A stretch of 64,000 nucleotides of DNA from Saccharopolyspora erythraea (GCF_018141105.1 NZ_CP054839.1:2418001-2482000); one strand, 5' to 3'; positions 17,542 to 27,568 are shown, counted from the stretch's first letter. Notes: a model not told the origin generated them from the sequence alone. Made by a program: numbers and translations.

Positions 17542-18717
17542 ATGGCTAACCAGTGCGCTGTGGTTTGGGACGACTCCGTGCTCGGCTACGACCTCGGCGG
17601 GAATCACCCGCTGCACCCGGTCCGGCTCGACCTGACGATGCGGTTGGCCCGGTCGCTCGGCCTGCTGGACGACGTGGAGGTGCTCAAGCCCAGCCCGGCC
17701 GATGACGAGGACCTCGAACGCGTGCACCGGCCCGAGTACCTGTCGGCCGTGCGGTCGGCGCCGACGGCGGCGTGGGACGTCGGCCATGGGCTCGGCACCG
17801 ACGACAACCCGGTCTTCGACCGGATGCACGAGGCGTCGGCGCTGGTGGCGGGGGCGTCGATCCAGGCCGCCGAGCAGATCGTGTCGGGCCGGGCCGACCG
17901 GGCCGTCAACCTCGCGGGCGGTCTGCACCACGCCATGGCTGACCACGCCGCGGGCTTCTGCGTCTACAACGACTGCGCGATCGCCATCGCGTGGATGCTG
18001 GCCAACGGCGTGGAGCGGGTCGCCTACATCGACGTCGACGTGCACCACGGCGACGGCGTGCAGGCGGCGTTCTACGACGACCCGCGGGTGCTCACGATCT
18101 CGCTCCACCAGCACCCGACGACCCTGTGGCCGTTCACCGGCTTCCCCACCGAGACCGGCTCCCCCAAGGCCGACGGCACCGCGGTGAACATCGGCCTGCC
18201 GCCGGGCACCCGGGACGCCGAATGGCAGCGGGCGTTCCACGCGGTGGTGCCCTCGGTGCTCGACGCCTTCCGGCCGCAGGTCCTGGTGACCCAGTGCGGG
18301 GCGGACGCGCACCGGGAGGACCCGCTGGCCGACCTCGCGATGTCCGTGGACGGCCAGCGCGCGAGCTACCGAGCCCTGCGCGAGCTGGCCACCTCCTACG
18401 CGGGCGGCAAGTGGCTAGCGCTCGGAGGTGGCGGCTACTCGCTGTTCCGCGTGGTTCCGCGCGCGTGGACCCACCTGCTGGCGACCGTTCTGGACCGCGA
18501 CCTCGACCCGAACACCTCGATCCCCGTGGACTGGATGGCGCACGCCGTCAACGTCGCGGGCAACGTGCCGCTGCCGACGTCGATGACCGACGAGGCCGAC
18601 CCGGCGTTCACGCCCTGGGACGGCGTCACCGACACCCCGGTGGACACCGCGATCCGCGACACCAGGCACGCGGTGTTCCCGTTGCACGGTCTGGACCCGC
18701 TCGACAGCCGCGACTGA
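17542..18717 (+). CDS. acuC: Acetoin-utilisation-type deacetylase, HDAC superfamily
   Basis: A 391-residue zinc-dependent lysine deacetylase of the arginase/HDAC fold. The catalytic pattern is intact: GGLHHAMADHAAGFCVYND with the paired histidines, then DVDVHHGDG with the Asp and His zinc ligands, and QCGADAHREDPLADL with the third ligand. It probably removes acetyl groups from acetyl-CoA synthetase and other proteins. The next gene encodes a GNAT fused to an acyl-CoA-synthetase-like domain and starts 10 nt after the stop, so writer and eraser of lysine acylation share a transcript. Confidence 0.9.
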   Translation: MANQCAVVWDDSVLGYDLGGNHPLHPVRLDLTMRLARSLGLLDDVEVLKPSPADDEDLERVHRPEYLSAVRSAPTAAWDVGHGLGTDDNPVFDRMHEASALVAGASIQAAEQIVSGRADRAVNLAGGLHHAMADHAAGFCVYNDCAIAIAWMLANGVERVAYIDVDVHHGDGVQAAFYDDPRVLTISLHQHPTTLWPFTGFPTETGSPKADGTAVNIGLPPGTRDAEWQRAFHAVVPSVLDAFRPQVLVTQCGADAHREDPLADLAMSVDGQRASYRALRELATSYAGGKWLALGGGGYSLFRVVPRAWTHLLATVLDRDLDPNTSIPVDWMAHAVNVAGNVPLPTSMTDEADPAFTPWDGVTDTPVDTAIRDTRHAVFPLHGLDPLDSRD

Positions 18718-18727
18718 GGAGTCCGAA

Positions 18728-21415
18728 GTGGACGGAGTAGTGCAGGACCAGCCGAACGCGCAGACCGAGCAGGAGTCCTACCCCCGGCAGTGGGAGGCCG
18801 ACGTCGTGCTCTCCGACGGCGGCACGGTGCACCTGCGGCCGATCCGGCCCGAGGACGCCGAGGGCCTGATCGCCTTCCACAGCAGGCTCAGCGACCGCAC
18901 GCGGTACTTCCGCTACTTCGGGCCCTACCCGCGGATGCCCAAGCGCGACGTCGACCGCTTCAGCCAGGTCGACTACGTCAAACGGGTCGCGCTGGTCGCA
19001 CTGCTCGGCGACGACATCGTGGCGGTCGGCCGCTTCGACCGGCTCGGCGACCAGGACTCCGCCGAGGTCGCCTTCGTCGTCCAGGACGAGCACCAGGGCC
19101 GCGGACTCGGCTCGATCCTGCTCGAACACCTCGCCGCCGCGGCGCGGGAGCGCGGGCTGCGGCGCTTCGTCGCCGAGGTCCTGGCGGAGAACTCCACGAT
19201 GGTGCGGGTCTTCCGCGACGCCGGCTACCAGGTGCGGCGCGCGATGGAGGAAGGCGTGGTGCACCTGGAGTTCGACATCGACCCCACCGAGGACTCGGTG
19301 GCGGTCGCGAGGGCGCGCGAGCAGGCCGCCGAAGCACGCAGCGTGCACAACCTGCTGCACCCGCGTTCGGTCGCCGTCATCGGCGCGTCCACCGACCACG
19401 CCAAGATCGGTCACGCGGTGCTCACCAACCTGCTCACCGCCGATTTCGCGGGCCCGGTGTACCCGGTCAACCCGGAGCACCGGTCGGTCCGGGGTGTGCG
19501 GGCCTACCCGTCGGTGCTCGACATCCCCGACGACGTGGACCTGGCGGTGGTCGCCATTCCGGCCGCCGGCGTCGACGAGGTGCTCGACGCGTGCCTGGCC
19601 AAGGGAGTCAAGGCGCTGGTCATCGTCAGCTCCGGGTTCAGCGAGGCCGGGCCCGACGGCCGCGAGATCGAGCGGCGCATGGTCCGGGCGGCGCGCGTGC
19701 ACGGGATGCGGGTGGTGGGGCCCAACGCGCTCGGCGTGGTCAACACCGACCCCGGCTACCGGGTGAACGCGACGCTGGCGCCCCGGCTGCCCGGTCGCGG
19801 CCGCACCGGGTTCTTCTGCCAGTCCGGTGCGCTGGGCGTGGCGATCCTGGCGACCGCGGCCGAGCGCGGGCTGGGACTCTCGACGTTCGTCTCCGCGGGG
19901 AACCGCGCCGACGTCTCCGGCAACGACCTGTTGCAGTACTGGCAGACCGATCCCGGCACCGACGTCGTGCTGCTCTACCTCGAGTCCTTCGGCAACCCGC
20001 GAAAGTTCGCGCGGCTGGCGCGCAGGCTCGCGCGCACGAAACCGATCGTCGTGGTGAAGTCCGGGCGCAACGCGGTGCGTCCGGGCCTGGCCGCGACCTC
20101 GGTGCAGGTCGACGAGACCAGCGTGCAGGCGCTGTTCGACCAGTCGGGCGTCATCCGCGTGGAGTCGGTGGCCGAGATGTTCGACACCGCGCTGCTGCTG
20201 GCGCACCAGCCGCTGCCTTCGGGGGAGCGGGTCGCGATCGTCGGCAACTCCTCGGCGCTCGGCATGCTGGCCGCCGACGTGGCGCAGGCGCAGGGGCTCG
20301 AGCTGGCGGGTGAGCCGGTCGACGTGGGGGCGGCGGCCGGGCCGGAGGAGTTCGCGGCGGCGGTGCGCGAGGCCGCGCTGCGCACCGACGTCGACGCGCT
20401 GGTCACGGTGTTCGCGCCGCCCGTGGCGGTGCCGGGCACCGCCTACGCGCGTGCGCTGCGGGAAGCGTTGCTGGAGGCCAGGGTGGCCGACAACAAGCCG
20501 GTGGTGACCACGTTCCTGGCGGCCGAAGGCGTGCCCGACGAGCTCGCCGTGCCGGGTGCCGACGGGGCGCCGGGACGCGGTTCGGTTCCTTCGTACCCGA
20601 GTCCCGAGCGGGCCGTGCTCGCACTGGCCCGAGCGACCCGGTACGCGCGGTGGCGAGCCGCCCCGAAGGGCCACCTGCTGCGGCCGGAGGGCATCGACGC
20701 CGAACGGGCCCGCGGGCTCGTCGAGGTGTGGCTGACCGACGGCCTCGATCGGCTGACCGACGACCGCACGGTGGAGCTGCTGCGCTGCTACGGCATCGAG
20801 CTGGTGTCCTTCCGCCGGGCCAACTCGCCGGAGGAGACCGCGGCGGCCGCGGCGGAGCTGGGCTACCCGGTGGTGCTGAAGTCGGTGAGCGACAAGCTCC
20901 GCCACCGCAGCGACCTGGTCGGCGTCCGCCTCGACCTGGCGGGCGAGGAGGCGGTGCTCGGCGCGTACGCCGACCTGCGGCGGGTGTCGGGCCAGGACGA
21001 GGTGTACGTGCAGCGGATGGCGGGCCGGGGCACGTCGTGCGTGATCGGCCTGGTGGAGGACCCGTCGTTCGGCACCCTGGTCTCCTTCGGGCTGGCGGGT
21101 GTGGCCAGCGAGCTCCTCGGCGACACCGCGTACCGGGCGGTGCCGCTGACCGACATGGACGCCGCGGCGCTGGTCCGCGCGCCCAGGGCGGCCCCGCTGC
21201 TGGCCGGGTACCGGGGCGGTGCGCCCGCCGACTTCGGTGCCCTGGAGGACCTCGTGCTGCGGGTCGCGACCCTGGCGGAGGACCTGCCGGAAGTGCGGGA
21301 ACTCGCGCTGCAACCGGTGCTGGCGTCGTCGGACGGCGTCGCGGTCACCGGCGCCCGGCTGAGTCTCGGGCGTTCCTCAGCGGTCCCGGACACCGGCCCG
21401 CGCCGCCTGCGGTGA
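18728..21415 (+). CDS. GNAT acetyltransferase fused to NDP-forming acyl-CoA synthetase-like domain (protein acyltransferase)
   Basis: An 895-residue protein. Residues about 20-175 form a GNAT domain with the acetyl-CoA loop QGRGLGS. Residues about 195-650 are CoA-binding and ligase-CoA domains (VAVIGASTD, GPNALGVV, CQSGALGV). Residues about 690-890 are ATP-grasp-like. The GNAT domain is N-terminal, the order described for Streptomyces PatA. Where catalytic acetyl-CoA synthetases have a phospho-histidine (SHTG), this protein reads ATSVQ, so the synthetase part is probably a sensor rather than an enzyme. The GTG start has GAGGAG 7 nt upstream, overlapping the acuC stop. Confidence 0.88.
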   Translation: MDGVVQDQPNAQTEQESYPRQWEADVVLSDGGTVHLRPIRPEDAEGLIAFHSRLSDRTRYFRYFGPYPRMPKRDVDRFSQVDYVKRVALVALLGDDIVAVGRFDRLGDQDSAEVAFVVQDEHQGRGLGSILLEHLAAAARERGLRRFVAEVLAENSTMVRVFRDAGYQVRRAMEEGVVHLEFDIDPTEDSVAVARAREQAAEARSVHNLLHPRSVAVIGASTDHAKIGHAVLTNLLTADFAGPVYPVNPEHRSVRGVRAYPSVLDIPDDVDLAVVAIPAAGVDEVLDACLAKGVKALVIVSSGFSEAGPDGREIERRMVRAARVHGMRVVGPNALGVVNTDPGYRVNATLAPRLPGRGRTGFFCQSGALGVAILATAAERGLGLSTFVSAGNRADVSGNDLLQYWQTDPGTDVVLLYLESFGNPRKFARLARRLARTKPIVVVKSGRNAVRPGLAATSVQVDETSVQALFDQSGVIRVESVAEMFDTALLLAHQPLPSGERVAIVGNSSALGMLAADVAQAQGLELAGEPVDVGAAAGPEEFAAAVREAALRTDVDALVTVFAPPVAVPGTAYARALREALLEARVADNKPVVTTFLAAEGVPDELAVPGADGAPGRGSVPSYPSPERAVLALARATRYARWRAAPKGHLLRPEGIDAERARGLVEVWLTDGLDRLTDDRTVELLRCYGIELVSFRRANSPEETAAAAAELGYPVVLKSVSDKLRHRSDLVGVRLDLAGEEAVLGAYADLRRVSGQDEVYVQRMAGRGTSCVIGLVEDPSFGTLVSFGLAGVASELLGDTAYRAVPLTDMDAAALVRAPRAAPLLAGYRGGAPADFGALEDLVLRVATLAEDLPEVRELALQPVLASSDGVAVTGARLSLGRSSAVPDTGPRRLR

Positions 21416-21472
21416 CCCCTGCACTGGGCGGGAGAGAACCGGCGTCTCAGGCGGAGAGGAAACCAGCACGGC

Positions 21473-21525
21473 GTCTTGGCCGCAGCGGCTGGGGTCTTGC
21501 CGCAGCGGGGTCTTTGCCGTAGCGG
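21473..21525. repeat. Three imperfect copies of a ~16-bp unit
   Basis: GTCTTGGCCGCAGCGG (21473-21488), GTCTTGCCGCAGCGG (21494-21508) and GTCTTTGCCGTAGCGG (21510-21525) lie in the 292-nt gap before the alpha/beta hydrolase gene. No coding frame uses them. The rest of this gap shows nothing else clear apart from the promoter element at its end. Confidence 0.5.
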
Positions 21526-21701
21526 CCCGTCTCAGGCCCGCAGCGACCGCCTGAGCGGTCCGGACGGCCGTTGAGGGAGGGCGCCGAGCCGGAACGACAC
21601 GCGACGGCCCCGAGGACTTCGCCGTTCCCGCCATCCCACGATGCGATGAAGATCAGGGAAAATGCGACGGGGACTACATAGGCGGAACGGGGGAGTTTCG
21701 T

Positions 21702-21707
21702 TAATCT
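21702..21707 (+). promoter_or_regulatory. -10 element, probable leaderless promoter
   Basis: TAATCT lies exactly 6 nt before GTG 21714, the usual distance for leaderless actinobacterial transcripts. There is no ribosome binding site for the hydrolase gene. Confidence 0.45.
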
Positions 21708-21713
21708 GTGGTG

Positions 21714-22631
21714 GTGGATGAACCGACCACGCTCGGCGTGATCGACGCCGGCGCGCACCAGCTCGCGGTCAGCGCCACCGAGCAGGCCGACCGCACCAGC
21801 CCCGTGGTGATCCTCCTGCCCGCGATGGGCGTACCCGCGACGTACTACCGCCCCTTCATCGCGAATCTCCGGGAACGGGGCCTCACCGTGGTGAGCATCG
21901 ACTTCCGCGGGCACGGCCAGAGCCGGCCGCGCGCGGTTCGCGGTGTCCGCTTCGGCTACCAGGCGCTCGTCGACGACGTCGACGCTGTCGTGGACCTGGT
22001 CGCAGAGCGCTACCCCCGGGCACCGCGCTTCCTGGTCGGCCACAGCCTGGGCGGCCAGATCACCATGCTCAACGCCGCCGCCCGACCCGACGGGGTGCAC
22101 GGAGCGGCAATGCTGGCTTCCGGCTCGGTGTGGTTCCGCTCGTTCCCCGGCAGCCGAGGGTTCAAGAACCTGATCGGCACGCAGTTCATCGCCGTGGTCT
22201 CCACGCTGCTCGGGTACTGGCCGGGCTGGAGCTTCGGCGGGCGTCAGCCGACCGGCCTGATGCGCGACTGGGCCAGGATGGCCCGCACCGGTCGCTGGTC
22301 GCTCACGGGCTCGACGACCGACTACGAGAAGGCGCTGGGAGAACTGCGGCTGCCGCTGCTGACGGTCACCTTCGACGGCGACGAGCTCGCTCCGCCTTCC
22401 TCGACGGACCACCTGGCAGGCAAGGCACCCCGCGTGGTGCGCACCCGGCGGCACTACAGCCTCGCCGACGCGGGAGCGGAGAAGCTCGGCCACTTCGGCT
22501 GGGTCTACCGCAGTGCCGAGCTCTCCCGGTGGATCGGCGAGTGGATCTCCTCCTGCGATGCCACGGTTGAGGGTCCCGCCGGCGCAGTCGGCCCGAATCC
22601 AGCAGGTCGAGGCGGGGCCGCATCCGGCTGA
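21714..22631 (+). CDS. Alpha/beta hydrolase (COG4757-like)
   Basis: About 305 residues with the alpha/beta-hydrolase fold. The oxyanion region is LLPAMGVPATYYRPF, the nucleophile elbow is VGHSLGGQ (about residue 105), an acidic residue sits in TFDGDEL, and the histidine in KLGHFGWVY. The GHSLGGQ plus HFGW pattern matches predicted hydrolases of COG4757; the substrate is unknown. Three GTG codons in a row (21708, 21711, 21714) could start it; I prefer 21714 because of the -10 spacing. It is convergent with the YeeE-type gene, 37 nt away. Confidence 0.8.
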   Translation: MDEPTTLGVIDAGAHQLAVSATEQADRTSPVVILLPAMGVPATYYRPFIANLRERGLTVVSIDFRGHGQSRPRAVRGVRFGYQALVDDVDAVVDLVAERYPRAPRFLVGHSLGGQITMLNAAARPDGVHGAAMLASGSVWFRSFPGSRGFKNLIGTQFIAVVSTLLGYWPGWSFGGRQPTGLMRDWARMARTGRWSLTGSTTDYEKALGELRLPLLTVTFDGDELAPPSSTDHLAGKAPRVVRTRRHYSLADAGAEKLGHFGWVYRSAELSRWIGEWISSCDATVEGPAGAVGPNPAGRGGAASG

Positions 22632-22668
22632 CGGGCCGCACCCGAGGCGCCACGAGGTCGGTGCGCGC

Positions 22669-23916
22669 TCAGCAGACCGAGTCGGTGGGCTTGGGCACGT
22701 CGAGGCCGAACAGCGGCCGCAGGCGCAGGCCGATCCAGGTGCCGACCAGGGCCAGCAGGCCCCAGGCCCAGCCGTGCAGGGAGAACGAGGCGATCCCGGA
22801 GAAGTAGGCGCCGATGTTGCAGCCGTAGGCCAGCCGCGCGCCGTAGCCCATCAGCAGGCCGCCGACCACGGCCGCCAGCAGGACCTTCGCTGGCAGCCGC
22901 TTGGCCAGCACGAAGGCGCCCGACGCGGCCGAGGCCACCAGTGCGCCGATCATGATCCCGAAGTCCAGCACCGACGTCCCGTCGGCGAGCACCGACTGCG
23001 ACAGCGCGGCGGCCTTCTCGCCCTGCCAGTACGGCCAGGACGCCACGTCCACGCCCACGGCCTGCAGACCCTTCGAACCCCACAGCACGAAGGCCGACGT
23101 GATGCCCCACGGGCTGCCTCGGGTGAGCAGGACGGCGGCGTTGAGCACCGCGAGCACGAGCGCGCCGACCCACAGCGGCCACGAACCGCGCACGACCCGC
23201 CACACGCCGCGAGCGGTCGGCGGACGACCGGCGGGCGGTGCGTCGTGGCGGCGCGCCCAGCGAGTCGCGGCCCAGCCGATTGCGCCCAGCACCGCGAGCT
23301 GGAGGACCAGCGCGCCGCCGTAGCCGAGGCCGGTGTCCTCGGCGATCGAGAAGGAGCCGAGCGTGATCGCGTCGGAGCTCCACATCGGAAGGTGCAGCGC
23401 ACCGATCACCGAGCCGACGATGAAGAAGAACAGCGTCACCACGAGCAGCGTGTTGCCGCCGCCGACGGCGAACAGGGTGCCCGAGGCGCAGGCTCCACCG
23501 AGCTGCATGCCGATTCCGAACAGGACGGCCCCGACGACCAGCCCGAGGCCGAGCGGCTCGACGTTGCCTTCCGGCGTACCGCCGAAGAAGGCCACGCCTC
23601 CGGCCAGGATCGGCGCGAACAGCACCGACGCGGCCGCCAGCATGAGCAGGTGCGCGCGGATACCGGAGGTCTGTCCGACCGAGACCAGCTGCCGCCACGC
23701 CGAGGTGAAACCGAAGCGGGAGTGGAACAACGTGAGTCCCAGCGCCAGGCCGAGCGCGGCGAGCACCGCGAGTTTCGCGCCCGCGACGAACGCGGTCGCC
23801 GTGACGAGCGCCACGGATCCGGCGATCCCGAGCAGCAGCGGCAGCCACTGCGGGCGCGCCTGCGGCGGTGTCCCGGGTTTGGTGGAGGTCGTGGGTGCTG
23901 CAGTACCGGCGGACAT
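22669..23916 (-). CDS. YeeE/YedE-family sulfur-compound transporter
   Basis: A 415-residue inner-membrane protein with about ten hydrophobic helices, of the YeeE/YedE (TsuA-like) family that imports thiosulfate or related sulfur compounds. Conserved cysteines lie in GGACASGTLFAVGGG and YGCNIGAYFSG, the motifs that pass the substrate by hydrogen bonds in this family. ATG 23916 is chosen over an open frame running to 24651 because AGGAG lies 8 nt upstream and the N-terminus MSAGTAAPTTST is a normal soluble tail. No TusA-like partner is next to it. An 18-bp hairpin overlaps its ribosome binding site. Confidence 0.85.
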   Translation of the reverse strand: MSAGTAAPTTSTKPGTPPQARPQWLPLLLGIAGSVALVTATAFVAGAKLAVLAALGLALGLTLFHSRFGFTSAWRQLVSVGQTSGIRAHLLMLAAASVLFAPILAGGVAFFGGTPEGNVEPLGLGLVVGAVLFGIGMQLGGACASGTLFAVGGGNTLLVVTLFFFIVGSVIGALHLPMWSSDAITLGSFSIAEDTGLGYGGALVLQLAVLGAIGWAATRWARRHDAPPAGRPPTARGVWRVVRGSWPLWVGALVLAVLNAAVLLTRGSPWGITSAFVLWGSKGLQAVGVDVASWPYWQGEKAAALSQSVLADGTSVLDFGIMIGALVASAASGAFVLAKRLPAKVLLAAVVGGLLMGYGARLAYGCNIGAYFSGIASFSLHGWAWGLLALVGTWIGLRLRPLFGLDVPKPTDSVC

Positions 23917-23924
23917 CTTCTTCT

Positions 23925-23962
23925 CCTGCGTGGTTTCGTCGTCCACGACGAAACCACGCAGG
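23925..23962 (-). promoter_or_regulatory. Perfect 18-bp hairpin overlapping the yeeE-type ribosome binding site
   Basis: Arms CCTGCGTGGTTTCGTCGT and ACGACGAAACCACGCAGG are perfect complements with a 2-nt centre. In the minus-strand transcript the 3' arm ends in CAGG, and the next bases AG complete the Shine-Dalgarno AGGAG, 8 nt before the ATG. A folded hairpin would hide half of the site. As DNA it would equally serve as an operator palindrome. Confidence 0.6.
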
Positions 23963-23969
23963 GCGCCGC

Positions 23970-24060
23970 GGCCACCAGCGGTTCCAGCATCCGGGAAAGC
24001 TGTGAAGGCCCGACCGCCAACCCGCGCAACCCGCCCCGGCGGTGGCTCCGTCCTTGGGGC
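23970..24060 (+). other. Possible structured RNA leader
   Basis: The 90 nt before the lipoprotein start can form CAGC/GCTG (23985-23988 with 23999-24002), ACCGCC/GGCGGT (24013-24018 with 24038-24043) and an enclosing AAGG/CCTT. The loop repeats AACCCGC twice. It does not fit a riboswitch consensus that I can align with confidence, although parts recall SAM-type leaders. It ends right at the ATG, so it could also be ordinary GC-rich spacer. Confidence 0.25.
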
Positions 24061-24501
24061 ATGAGACGCATACACACCGCAGTGGGCGCAGGGGTCCTGT
24101 TCTTCGCGATCTCCGCCTGCGCCCAGCAACCCGCAGATGATGTCGGATTCGGTGGCAACCCGCCCGCTCCGCCGCCCGCCCCCGTGGCGCCGAAGCCGGT
24201 GGACCAGCGCACTCCGGTGCCCCAGCAACAGCTCTCCCCGGGTGCTCCGAAGACCTGGACCCAGGACGACGGCAGCGTCGTCGTGGCCACCGGTTCGGAA
24301 GGTGGATGCAGCAAGGTCCACGCCGAACTCCTGGAGCAGAACGCCCAGCAGGTCAAGATCCGCCTGGTCGACGAAACTCCCGAGCCGGCCGGAATCTGCA
24401 CCATGGACCTGCGCTACCCGCCGCTGGCCGTGAAGCTCGACGCTCCGCTGGACCAGCGACAGGTCGTCATCGAAGAAGTCGATGTGAAGGTTCCGCGGTA
24501 A
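24061..24501 (+). CDS. Putative lipoprotein
   Basis: A 146-residue exported protein with a lipoprotein signal (MRRIHTAVGAGVLFFAISAC; lipobox ISAC, lipidated Cys at residue 20). A proline-rich linker follows (PPAPPPAPVAPKPV), then a small beta-rich domain with two cysteines (GGCSKVHAEL and GICTMDL) that could form a disulfide. The start has no clear Shine-Dalgarno. It is divergent from the YeeE-type gene, so the pair may share a control region. I do not recognise the family and suggest no function beyond being surface-anchored. Confidence 0.8.
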   Translation: MRRIHTAVGAGVLFFAISACAQQPADDVGFGGNPPAPPPAPVAPKPVDQRTPVPQQQLSPGAPKTWTQDDGSVVVATGSEGGCSKVHAELLEQNAQQVKIRLVDETPEPAGICTMDLRYPPLAVKLDAPLDQRQVVIEEVDVKVPR

Positions 24502-24510
24502 TGGGACCGA

Positions 24511-24548
24511 ACTTCTCCCGCAGGAGGTGGGGCTCCTGCGGGAGAAGT
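24511..24548. terminator. Perfect 16-bp stem-loop after the lipoprotein gene
   Basis: Arms ACTTCTCCCGCAGGAG and CTCCTGCGGGAGAAGT with loop GTGGGG, 9 nt after the stop. It is symmetrical, so it could also stop read-through from the fumarase side. Confidence 0.75.
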
Positions 24549-24600
24549 GTGCGTCCACAACGTCCGGTCGACGGGGACCGGACAGCGCGATTCCGCGCGG

Positions 24601-24640
24601 TGGAACCGGATTTCGGTTGGCGGAACCGAATTCCGGCTGG
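24601..24640. repeat. Two tandem ~20-bp units
   Basis: TGGAACCGGATTTCGGTTGG followed directly by CGGAACCGAATTCCGGCTGG, 16 of 20 positions identical, between two terminators. Each unit contains a CCG..CGG inverted core. No function is apparent. Confidence 0.45.
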
Positions 24641-24649
24641 GCCGCCAGC

Positions 24650-24704
24650 AAAAAGCCCGGGCGGTGCGGCGCCGCGGCGCTCGCCGCGCCCGGCGCCGCA
24701 CCGC
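24650..24704 (-). terminator. Intrinsic terminator of fumarase
   Basis: Read on the minus strand: a 14-bp stem (GCGGTGCGGCGCCG with CGGCGCCGCACCGC) starting 5 nt after the fumarase stop, a nested loop hairpin, then CCGGGC and a run of five T. This is one of the few terminators here with a true U-tract. Confidence 0.8.
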
Positions 24705-24709
24705 TGACC

Positions 24710-26362
<1,653 letters not shown>

Positions 26363-26597
26363 GTCGCGGCTCCTTTGCGCGCGTTCGGGTACGCGGTGAC
26401 GTTAACGCACCGGCAGGTGACCGAATCGCGAACTCGGCTCGCTTGTCAGCAAGGCCACGTTCACCCGCGCCCGGGGACGAACCGGGCATACCGTTCCCGC
26501 AACGTTGCGACCTCCGGTGCGCGAGCGCGCCGGGTCTGGTCGACCGGGGAGGCACCTGCGAGGCTGTCCGCTGGATTCCCGAGCCGAGGAGGACGCT

Positions 26598-27335
26598 TTG
26601 CCGACGACGGAACACGAGGCCCTCGACGGACTGGTCAACCTCCGCGACCTGGGTGGCGTCCCGGTCGAGGAGGGCGTGGCGACGGCGGCAGGCGTGGTGC
26701 TGCGCAGCGACGCGCCACACGCGGGCGACCGGACTCCCGAGATGCCGGCGCAGTGGCCACCGAAAGTCGTCGTCGACCTGCGGGACCCGTCCGAGCTGGC
26801 CGGGAAGCCGCATCCGCTCGCCGAGGTCGCGAGGGTGCACCGGGTCCCGCTGCTGGAGGAGGAGCGGGGTGGTGGCGGCGGTGCCGACGACACCCGCCAC
26901 GCCCTGACCGCCCTGTACCAGCGCATGCTCGACCGGGCGGCGAAGAAGCTGGTCGAGGTGTTCCGGATCGTGCTGGAGTCCGACGGGCCGGTGCTGATCC
27001 ACTGCGCCGCGGGCAAGGACCGCACCGGCGTGGCCTCGGCGATGCTGCTGAGCGCGGCCGGGGTCCGCAGGGACGCGATCGTGGCCGACTACGTGCTCAC
27101 CGACCAGAACATGCCGCGGGTGTTGCAGCGGCTGAGCGTGGACCCCCAGCTGCCGCCGGGGGTCGATGAGGAAATGGTCCGCCAGCTCATCTCGGCTCCG
27201 GCGGAGGCGATCGAGAGCGTGCTCGACCGCTTCGACGAGCACGAGGGCGGGGCCGCGGGCTGGTTGCTCGCCCACGACGTCACGCAGGCCGAGGTGGACC
27301 GCTGGCGCGAGCGGTTCCTGGCCGCTGACGGCTGA
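26598..27335 (+). CDS. Tyrosine-protein phosphatase (PtpB-like)
   Basis: A 245-residue protein-tyrosine or dual-specificity phosphatase of the actinobacterial PtpB-like type. The signature CX5R loop is HCAAGKDRTG, and the N-terminal family motif NLRDLGG with RSDAPH is present. The TTG start at 26598 has GAGGAGGA at a good distance; the frame extends to 26505 but with no site and no family similarity. It is divergent from fumarase. The substrate may be a phosphotyrosine protein or a phosphoinositide; the sequence does not decide. Confidence 0.88.
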   Translation: MPTTEHEALDGLVNLRDLGGVPVEEGVATAAGVVLRSDAPHAGDRTPEMPAQWPPKVVVDLRDPSELAGKPHPLAEVARVHRVPLLEEERGGGGGADDTRHALTALYQRMLDRAAKKLVEVFRIVLESDGPVLIHCAAGKDRTGVASAMLLSAAGVRRDAIVADYVLTDQNMPRVLQRLSVDPQLPPGVDEEMVRQLISAPAEAIESVLDRFDEHEGGAAGWLLAHDVTQAEVDRWRERFLAADG

Positions 27336-27391
27336 GTGCCTGTCTTGGCTCTGACGACGCCCGTGACGCGCCGGCTGCCCGTAGGGCTGGA

Positions 27392-27417
27392 ACCCCAGAC
27401 GCGGCAGAGTCTGGGGT
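27392..27417 (+). terminator. Stem-loop after the tyrosine phosphatase gene
   Basis: 9-bp arms ACCCCAGAC and GTCTGGGGT with an 8-nt loop, 56 nt after the stop. Confidence 0.5.
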
Positions 27418-27568
27418 AAGCCGCGCGTACTCACCGCGACGTGGCAGGCCGCGGACCCGGCGCGCGCGTCATAGGCGAGGACTGATCGTCCGGAACCGCG
27501 GAATCGTGTCGAGATAGGTCGAGAGGCCGGACCCGTCGTGTCTTTCCGAGTCCGACCTCCCGGGGTGA

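Noticed and set aside
18626-21313. An 895-codon minus-strand frame opposite the GNAT/synthetase gene
   Set aside because: Antisense shadow of GC-rich codons; the translation is His/Arg/Gln-rich and matches no family, while the plus strand has clear GNAT and CoA-binding motifs.
23970-24060. A definite SAM riboswitch call
   Set aside because: Only scattered similarity to the SAM cores could be found by eye, and the element would run into the start codon. Kept as an unassigned structure only.
22669-24651. A longer version of the YeeE-type protein starting at 24651
   Set aside because: The extension crosses the divergent lipoprotein gene and a terminator and lacks a start site; ATG 23916 has a good Shine-Dalgarno.
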